DNA from: Cylindrodendrum hubeiense
Lineage: Eukaryota > Ascomycota > Sordariomycetes > Hypocreales > Nectriaceae
Reading direction: 5' to 3'
DNA length: 14,497 nt
NCBI GenBank assembly: GCA_014621425.1
Contig: JAANBB010000697.1
Span: 1 to 14,497, forward strand
Part shown: piece by piece, positions 9,052 through 14,497 of the stretch
Numbering within the stretch: position 1 is the first letter of the stretch
Layout: every line of letters begins with the position of its first letter
Notes under the pieces: model-generated
The model's database searches: none
The model's input: only the letters and a program-made list of their open reading frames with translations
What the model was told of the DNA's origin: nothing
Translations under genes and position numbers: made by a program

Positions 9052-10175
9052 CTAAATAATATCCTTCACGCAAGGCTCAACATCTTCCAGAATATTCACC
9101 AGCTCCTCCCAAACCTTGCTAGTCACCTTCTCTCCCTCCTCCCCCTTCATGCTGCTCGGCCACACATACAACCGGCAGTCAGACATCCATTTTGCATGCG
9201 TCTCCTCGCCCGCCACTGCAGCGGCCACAAGTGTGCGCGAGCCCATCTCCGCTGACCGTGCCATGAGTATGTTGAACGCTTTTAGGGCCAGGTTGAACGG
9301 AAACGGCCAGTTCCGGTACAGCTCCGTCCGGCAGAGACCCGGGGTCATCGCGTTGACGAGTACATGGCCTTTTCCTGATGCGTCGACGGCCTCACCTAAG
9401 CGTTTCATGACCATGAGCTGAAGGAGCTTAGTCACGCTATATCGGTGCATCACGCTCGGGTTGGCATCTAGTGCTTGAAAGATGTGGTCCGCCTTGGCTT
9501 CAGGGAACATGGCCTTTCGGTGGTGTTAGGACTGTATTTCGTGAGTCAGGAGAGGAAGGAGGCACGAACTAGGAATGCGCCGTCAGAAGAGACAGTGGTG
9601 AGATGGGGAGTGACGTTAAATTTCGCTGCAGTACGACGCAAGCTGGGCAGCACCAAGATAGAAAGCAGAAAGGTATAGATAACATTGACGAGCAAGTGAA
9701 GCTCGTGTCCCTCGACAGTCTGCTTCTGGAAGGTGAGCAAGCTAGCATTGTTGAGTAGCACATCGACACGATCCAGCTTATCAACACGAGCCGCAAACTC
9801 ACGAACGCTGGCGGAGGAGGAGAGATCCAGTTGCCAGACCTCCACAACACCCTGTCGATGGGTTGACTCCTCAATATCCTGTCGAGCCTTCTCACCGCTA
9901 TCAATCCGCCGACATGCAATGATTACTTTTGTGGCGCCGAGCCGCACGAAGTGTCGTGCTGCCTCAAGTCCGAGACCTACCAGCATGTAGTCAGTTCACC
10001 GCTACACTTTGTATGTGTACTCTCCCTGGACTAGTCCTGGTGAAGAGTCCATATAAAAATAATGAGGGGTCTTACCAACATTGGCCCCAGTCACAATGAT
10101 GGTCCTACCAGAACAGTCCTCGTCAGGGACTGGGAGCGTCACGAACTGGCCACGAAGGAAGCCCCAGAGCGACAT
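9052..10175 (-). CDS. Short-chain dehydrogenase/reductase (retinol-dehydrogenase-like SDR)
   Basis: Three minus-strand exons, 10175-10076, 9976-9570 and 9513-9052, make 322 residues. Introns are 99 nt (phase 1, GTAAGA..GTAG, CTGAC branch point) and 56 nt (phase 0, a weak GTTCGT donor). The start ATG at 10175 gives the usual fungal N-terminus MSLWGFLRGQF before the Rossmann motif. That motif TGANVGLG (residues 29-36) is created by the first splice, which supports it strongly. Other SDR signatures are NNAS (109-112) in place of the common NNAG, N131, S163/S164 in TVSSDG, and the catalytic Y194-x-x-x-K198 in RYSVTK. The acidic residue that selects NAD is replaced by CRR (55-57) after the second strand, so NADPH use is more likely. 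The family reduces or oxidises carbonyl/alcohol groups on lipids or secondary metabolites. The substrate is unknown, and neighbours give no hint. Confidence 0.9.
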
Positions 10176-11153
10176 GATAGTGGCACTATGGCGATACTAG
10201 GCCTTCAAGAAAATGGTAAACTGAATGTAATTAGAGTAAGAGGCAGCTCCGAAATCAGCGTCAACAACCACGCTCTATCTTTTTTCGGGTTGGGGATGTT
10301 CGTGTCCAAGTCTCGTATGTCGTCGCAATTGAGTGATGGAGTAAGTCCGGTTTCACGTGGTTGGGTGGGGACGGTTCAAGGTACTCCTAGTCGGTACTTA
10401 GTACATCCGGCGCAAGGAGCATCTCTCGAGACTCGAGGATATATTACCTCTAGTTTAAGTTAAATCCCTTCTAAACCACGCGCTGAAATCGCAAGCTTAG
10501 ATCGACTATATCGCCGTCTATTTCGGCCTCCTGAACTTAGTGTGCACCAAGGATTGAACAAGCTGGACTTTTGTTAACCAGTCATTGTGTAGGGTACCTA
10601 TCCAAGTCGGCTCTGTTGGTCAAGCAGCTTAGGAGCATCCATTGCTGCAATTTCAGAAGAAGAACCTCTTCTAGGTGATCCCATTGTCCCTAAATAAAAT
10701 AAATACCAAGTTGGCCGGTGTTATGCACTCTATAGGCTGCCGGCTATCTCTCCTGTCGTATAACAGGGACGATGCAACTAGAAAGGCTGGCTAGGGGGAT
10801 TCCTTGCCTGATTGAATTATTCCTGCGCCCCGAAAAGCCCCAGCTAATACGCAAGGTTGAATGCCACTGCCTCAACCAGGCACTCTGGGTCGTGCAAGGT
10901 ACATGAAGCCACCCGTTGGTGTTGGTTATGTTGTGTGAATTGCTGGCTCCACTTCTATTAGCTACACGAGCACTGCCACTTCAGGCAACTATTCCTTCGT
11001 TGTTTATCATCGCCATTGTTCCAATTCCTGAATTCACTCTCTATCTCGCTTCATCAATCAACATATTTACTCTACTGCCTCCCACGCTTTATACTTTCTG
11101 TCATTATCGAGCGCAACATACACAAATTAAAAAGGATCCTACCATAGTCCAAG
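10176..11153. other. Divergent intergenic region, SDR/membrane orphan
   Basis: About 980 bp between head-to-head starts. Next to the SDR gene an E-box palindrome CACGTG occurs at 10354-10359, 180 bp upstream of its ATG, and a CTCGAG pair lies near 10427-10438. From about 10470 on it is AT-richer. An open plus frame at 10928-11179 is very hydrophobic but overlaps the pyrimidine-rich leader of the next gene, so it is treated as leader. TTTATACT at 11088-11095 is a plausible TATA element for the membrane orphan. A plus frame at 10062-10463 is antisense to SDR exon 1 and is not called. Confidence 0.5.
10354..10359. promoter_or_regulatory. CACGTG E-box upstream of SDR
   Basis: A palindromic CACGTG, the site bound by several fungal bHLH regulators, 180 bp upstream of the SDR start. 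A single 6-bp match in about 1 kb is not rare by chance. Confidence 0.25.
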
Positions 11154-11623
11154 ATGAACTGCCTTTGGGGGAACCGTAGACAGCAGAGCAACGAGTCCAG
11201 TACGTTTTAAAACTCTCATTTTCTGCTGCCTCTCTGAATTCAATCCTTACATAGAAAGACGCAAGGAGAAAGAAGAATATACAGTGTCATGCTCACTAAC
11301 CGGCACTCAACACAGACAGCGTCGACCTTGCCCTGACGGGTGCTTCAGGTTTAGAATCAGATGTGAAATTGACGATGCGCGACATGTTGTATATACTCAC
11401 AGCTATTCTGTGGGATGTGATGTGGATTGGCCAGGACACCATCATCCTGACTCGTGAGGACTGGGATGGGTTCAATAATGCCAGCAGACATGATAAGGTG
11501 TGGCTCACTACAACATTCGTGCCGGGAATATGTACCATATTAGTTGCACTTCGTATCCACAAGTGGTGGAAGGCCAGGAGGAGAGTTATGCGCGACGCTC
11601 TTGCATCGAACGCGGTTCTGTAG
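11154..11623 (+). CDS. Small two-pass membrane protein, unknown family (two-exon model)
   Basis: Proposed exons 11154-11199 and 11316-11623 make 117 residues. The start has a good context (CCAAGATGA). The 116-nt intron has a GTACGT donor, an ACTAAC branch point at about 11296, and a CACAG acceptor 14-20 nt later; it is phase 1 on both sides and splices into a frame that stays open to the TAG. The protein starts MNCLWGNRRQQSNES, is hydrophilic to about residue 36, has a hydrophobic stretch at about 38-60 (LYILTAILWDVMWIG core), a polar loop with a glycosylation sequon at N70, a second membrane segment at about 77-96, and a strongly basic tail KWWKARRR (98-105). A TATA-like TTTATACT lies 60 bp upstream. 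I do not recognise the family. The second exon looks convincingly coding; the first exon is less certain, and an acceptor 4 nt downstream or an additional intron ending near 11260 are alternatives. Confidence 0.5.
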
Positions 11624-12035
11624 AGTATTTTCGAATCCCAAGAGTCAAATGGATTATAGCCATTGCTCTTTATTTTACGCAAGGTGTAAGGCATAGTGAC
11701 AGTTGTTTGGAGCATGATATCCGACGTGCCTACAATGGCACTCATTTAAACCGGCTCTCTTGTTGCTACTCTCCTCATAAGGCGTTTATAATCATGGCTC
11801 TTCACAGTCTGGTCAAGGAGGGGTATTCGAACAATTCCAATTAACTAAGGTACAATCTATAGTACGACTAACAAAGAAAGCCCGGAGGGGAAAATAAAAT
11901 AAAAAAGGTGCCAGTCCCTGGTATCAGATATCTATCCATGCCGTGAATCATTCCGCAAGATGTGAACAGACAAGCCCGCCAACGCTAGGACGCATTAAAA
12001 AGACATGAGAAAACTACACTTTTGAGTGGTGCTGC
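11624..12035. other. Convergent 3' junction, membrane orphan/AIF-like
   Basis: 412 bp, AT-rich, between two tail-to-tail genes. An A/T-rich stretch at about 11890-11910 (GGAAAATAAAATAAAAAAGG) includes plus-strand AATAAA motifs, suitable as a polyadenylation signal for the membrane orphan. An overlapping open frame (to 11844) reads through from another frame of that gene and lacks coding character. Confidence 0.5.
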
Positions 12036-13211
12036 TTATTTCTCAAAGGTCGTGCTCATGGTCTTCTTGCCGGCAGCCCAGAGGTGGGCGTAGTCGGTGC
12101 CAAGATATCGGCCCTTCATGAACCACACAAGGAAGCTGAACAGCTTAAAAGTGCCCATCTGACCGGTGCCGCGGCTCCGGCCCAGTGTGACGGCGAAGAT
12201 GGGCTTATCAGAGGCCTCGTACACAGGCACCGCAGAGCCGTCGATGTACAGCGGCAGGGCCTTGATCAAGTGCTTGGCCTGTGCTTCGGCGTGGCCTGCC
12301 GTGGCCGTCTCGAGGCTGCCGGCGTCGCCGATGACGAAGATGTTCTTGTGGCCCTCGGCCTGGAGGTAGTTGGTCTGCTTGATGTAGCTCTTGGAGTCCA
12401 ACAGGGTCTTGGGCGCAAACTCAGTGTTGGGGATGATGCCGGTCGCGGGGAGGTAGGCCTGTGCCGTGATAGAACGGGTTGTGCCGTCGGCGGCGCGCAG
12501 CTCGAGAATGGTGTCGCCGCCCTGTACGGTGGCATTGGCAACAGTTGAGTTGGGGATGAGCTTCACCTTGAGGCGCTCAAGCTCCGACTTGACCGACTTG
12601 CGAACGCTGTCGGTGGCGGGAGCAGACAAGGGCAGGGCTTCGGTGTGGACAAGGATAATCTCCTTCTTGCCGTGCTGGGAGTACTCGAAGCCAAGCTCGC
12701 CAGCCGTCTCAGCGCCGGTCATGCCACCGCCGGCAATGACGATGGTCTTGGCATTCTTGATCTGCTCCTGCAGGGCGTGAAGCTTCTGCTTGGTCTCCTC
12801 AGCGGTGGTGAGGCCCTTCCAGGGCATGTCATCGCGGGCGCGGGCACCGGTGGCGATGACAAGTGTATGGTAGTTGATCTCGCGGGAGCCACCGGCGTTG
12901 AGCTCGACGGCCACGGTGTTGGAAGCCGGGTCGAGGGAGGAAGCCTTGCCCAGGACGAACTCGAACTTGCTGGGAGGGTAGTCGGCAAAGGTGGGGGCGA
13001 GAGGGATCATGACCTTGTCGTCGGCGACCAGGCCGGGGACGACGACGCGGGGCATGGCGATGGGCCAGTGGAAGTTGGAGTTGGGGGTGACGAGGATGAT
13101 CTTGAGGTTATCACGCTTGAGGACAAGGTTGACCATGGTCTGGCGCACCACGGGGATGGCAGCGGGGCCAGAGCCGAGGACGACGATGGTCTTGACTTCT
13201 GAAGCAGTCAT
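12036..13211 (-). CDS. AIF/FSP1-like FAD-dependent NAD(P)H oxidoreductase
   Basis: A single uninterrupted exon of 391 residues, ATG to TAA. It is a Pyr_redox_2-type flavoprotein of the AMID/AIFM2 (FSP1) group, which passes electrons from NAD(P)H to quinones or other acceptors. Motifs in order: an FAD-binding strand ending GSGPAA (13-18), ATGA (120-123), a second dinucleotide-binding motif GGGMTGAETAGEL (161-173) for NAD(P)H, PATG (255-258), and the FAD-closing IFVIGDAG (291-298). No CxxC redox pair is present, which separates it from thioredoxin or glutathione reductases. The N-terminus MTASEVKT lacks the Met-Gly needed for myristoylation and has no clear mitochondrial presequence or signal peptide, so a soluble location is likely, perhaps with a lipid-facing C-terminus through FKLFSFLVWFMK (355-366). 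Codons are strongly GC-ending. Its cellular acceptor is not evident. Confidence 0.92.
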   Translation of the reverse strand: MTASEVKTIVVLGSGPAAIPVVRQTMVNLVLKRDNLKIILVTPNSNFHWPIAMPRVVVPGLVADDKVMIPLAPTFADYPPSKFEFVLGKASSLDPASNTVAVELNAGGSREINYHTLVIATGARARDDMPWKGLTTAEETKQKLHALQEQIKNAKTIVIAGGGMTGAETAGELGFEYSQHGKKEIILVHTEALPLSAPATDSVRKSVKSELERLKVKLIPNSTVANATVQGGDTILELRAADGTTRSITAQAYLPATGIIPNTEFAPKTLLDSKSYIKQTNYLQAEGHKNIFVIGDAGSLETATAGHAEAQAKHLIKALPLYIDGSAVPVYEASDKPIFAVTLGRSRGTGQMGTFKLFSFLVWFMKGRYLGTDYAHLWAAGKKTMSTTFEK

Positions 13212-13684
13212 GATGATGGTGGGTGTGTGTAAGTCGGGTGGGATGAAGCCTCGAAAGGTGGCGATGCGGGACTCGTTAGCTGTCAGTGGGTGGTGTTCCG
13301 AGTGACTGCCTGATGAATTCGGTCGAATTGTTTAAGAAGGTATTTGGGAGGGTGGTGGTTGTTGTGGTGGATGTGATTGGAATGTGGTGATGGAGATACC
13401 CCAAGACCAGACGAGGGGAGCTGCTATATACATCCAAACATGGGAGCAGCAACGGCGGACTCCCACCCCAGTCCCGTACCCATCACAGAAAACTCGCCGG
13501 ACCGGCCCAATTTGTCAACCGGCTTTGAAAGCAACGAATTTTCTTTTTAGGGTTCCTGGGGCTTCACCACATACCAGCATGCGAAATTACCCCAGCAGCG
13601 CGCGCGAGACAAACCCACCCCTGGCGCAGGATGCACTAGAGGCGGCAACTCTAGAGAGGCGTCGAGGCGGTAGCTCTACGCAGC

Positions 13685-13700
13685 GGGGGGGGGGGGGGGG
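13685..13700 (+). repeat. G16 homopolymer run
   Basis: Sixteen consecutive G, followed by TTAGGGGGC. The run can form G-quadruplexes and is also a typical site of sequencing or assembly length errors, so its exact length is uncertain. Confidence 0.9.
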
Positions 13701-13779
13701 TTAGGGGGCAGCCCGCACAGGCCGCTGCTAGTTTGGAGACTCGGCCGCCCAGGGGCGCGCCATGGCTGCAGCGACGACG

Positions 13780-13791
13780 TACTACGTAGTA
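13780..13791. repeat. 12-bp perfect palindrome TACTACGTAGTA
   Basis: TACTACGTAGTA reads the same on both strands. It could be a dimeric regulator site, about 570 bp upstream of the AIF-like start. No known regulator is assigned. Confidence 0.5.
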
Positions 13792-13906
13792 ATAGGCATT
13801 GGTGCTGCGGAGATGCTGCGGTGCAACGCAGGGCTTTCAGGGTCCGAGGCGATGTTCTGAACAATACCCGCGCGGCGACTCGGAGGCGACTGAGAGGACC
13901 GGGACC

Positions 13907-14080
13907 CTAGCGGGCGGAGTGGGCCCCAGCCGCCGTCAAAAGATGCCAGCGCGCCCAATCAACGTCCTTGACGCCGGCCTTGTCAAGATTGGCTTCTGGA
14001 GGCTCCCAGGCGACCCACTTACCGCCGGCGATGGCACATACGGCATCGCGCTGTCTCAATGCACTTTGTTCCAGCGCCAT
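13907..14080 (-). CDS. Doubtful small ORF, 57 residues
   Basis: An ATG with good context (CATCATGG) opens a frame of 57 residues ending TAG. It begins MALEQSALRQRDAVCAIAGG and continues with a Trp-rich stretch (KWVAWEPPE, then VDWARWHLL). A TATTTAAG element lies about 205 bp upstream. A perfect GTAAGT donor occurs right after codon 20, so the real gene, if any, might splice there, but no joined downstream exon was convincing. It has no signal peptide or membrane segment and no recognised family. The overlapping plus-strand frame is equally open. It may be a small gene, the first exon of a decayed gene, or nothing. Confidence 0.22.
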   Translation of the reverse strand: MALEQSALRQRDAVCAIAGGKWVAWEPPEANLDKAGVKDVDWARWHLLTAAGAHSAR

Positions 14081-14093
14081 GATGGATCGAGAT

Positions 14094-14118
14094 TTGGAGA
14101 TTGGAGATTGGAGATTGG
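14094..14118. repeat. TTGGAGA tandem repeat, 3.6 units
   Basis: Three perfect TTGGAGA units followed by TTGG. It lies just upstream of the doubtful minus ORF start at 14080, where it would be in the leader. Confidence 0.85.
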
Positions 14119-14497
14119 GTACGCCTGTGAAGTTCCAAAATCTCAATCTTCAGGGGAATGTCTCGGCGTCGACGATTAAAAGAGGCAGTCTATGTGGGAT
14201 TTGCTTGTTGCGTTGACCTTTCATCACTCGCTGCTTTCTAGCAATATTACATAGTATACCTACCTAGGTAGCTTAGGTGCCTTAAATAGGTACCAGGTAT
14301 CTATCATCTATCATATACCAAGTCGCAACGAAGCCACCCCCGGGAGCACACGCTACGGCATTCTTCGGCGGACTCGGATGCAAAATACTTCCTCTGAACC
14401 AACACCAACCCCGGACTTCCGCTTAGTAAATCCTCCATGCAGTGCGGCATTTAGATGCACTACAATTGGTTCCTGACCATCCATCCCACAAGAAAGT

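Larger units (their letters stand above)
13212..14497. other. Intergenic region upstream of the AIF-like gene
   Basis: About 1.3 kb to the right edge. The first 200-300 bp should hold the AIF-like promoter and leader (pyrimidine-rich on the minus strand). Further right are a G16 run, a 12-bp palindrome, a 7-bp tandem repeat and AT-rich sequence with TACCTACCTAGGTA-type short palindromes (14250-14300). The only coding candidate is the doubtful minus ORF at 14080-13907. An opposite plus frame at 13944-14179 overlaps it and cannot also be real. Nothing recognisable reaches the right edge. Confidence 0.5.

Noticed and set aside
10062..10463. 133-residue plus frame upstream of the SDR gene.
   Set aside because: It is antisense to SDR exon 1 and part of intron 1, and has no domain.
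10928..11179. Hydrophobic plus frame that could look like a membrane or secreted protein.
   Set aside because: It lies in the pyrimidine-rich leader and TATA region of the two-exon membrane orphan; hydrophobicity follows from T-rich codons and it lacks a good start context.
11600..11640. A tRNA-like TTCGAATCCC motif near 11629.
   Set aside because: No acceptor, D or anticodon stems pair in the surrounding sequence.
13676..13864. Minus frame with an Arg-rich start resembling a mitochondrial presequence.
   Set aside because: It starts at TTG rather than ATG, soon becomes Pro/Ser low complexity, and ends in the G16 run read as a proline run. No upstream exon fits in phase.
1..14497. A secondary-metabolite cluster built from the DODA, SDR, AIF-like and ALDH-like genes.
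   Set aside because: There is no backbone synthase, P450, transporter or pathway regulator; a Mediator gene sits in the middle and orientations show no co-regulated block.

Overview
This window looks like nuclear DNA of a filamentous ascomycete (Pezizomycotina, most likely a Sordariomycete; inferred from style, not from a search). Exons are GC-rich and introns are short (47-116 nt) with GT..AG ends and CTRAY-type branch points. The recognisable proteins include a fungal Mediator tail subunit. No bacterial operons, rRNA, tRNA, CRISPR array or intact transposon were seen.

Layout: (1) 1-1482 (+), the C-terminal 456 residues of an aldehyde-dehydrogenase-fold protein that lacks the catalytic motifs and ends in a membrane segment; it continues off the left edge. 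(2) 1561-1728, twelve exact-length 14-bp minisatellite units. (3) 2559-3594 (+), a two-exon LigB/DODA-type extradiol dioxygenase with all expected metal ligands. (4) 7322-3934 (-), a six-exon Mediator subunit 5 (Nut1/Med5), 1044 residues. (5) 8455-8634 (+), a 59-residue secreted-peptide gene. (6) 10175-9052 (-), a three-exon short-chain dehydrogenase/reductase of 322 residues. (7) 11154-11623 (+), a proposed two-exon gene for a 117-residue two-pass membrane protein of unknown family. (8) 13211-12036 (-), an intronless 391-residue AIF/FSP1-like flavoprotein oxidoreductase. (9) 13212-14497, mostly non-coding, with a G16 run, a 12-bp palindrome, short repeats and one doubtful small ORF at 14080-13907 (-).

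After the ALDH-like gene the genes alternate strictly in strand (+ - + - + -). This gives three convergent 3' junctions of about 340-420 bp and two divergent promoter regions of about 1 kb. The conserved enzymes and Med5 are GC-rich, while the two orphan small-protein genes sit in AT-richer, repeat-bearing spacers.

The redox genes (DODA, SDR, AIF-like, ALDH-like) do not form an obvious biosynthetic cluster: there is no polyketide or peptide synthase, P450, transporter or pathway regulator. I see no convincing new multi-gene system. The most interesting items are the apparently non-catalytic membrane-anchored ALDH relative, the two orphan small genes, and the diverged duplicate blocks on either side of the secreted-peptide gene.
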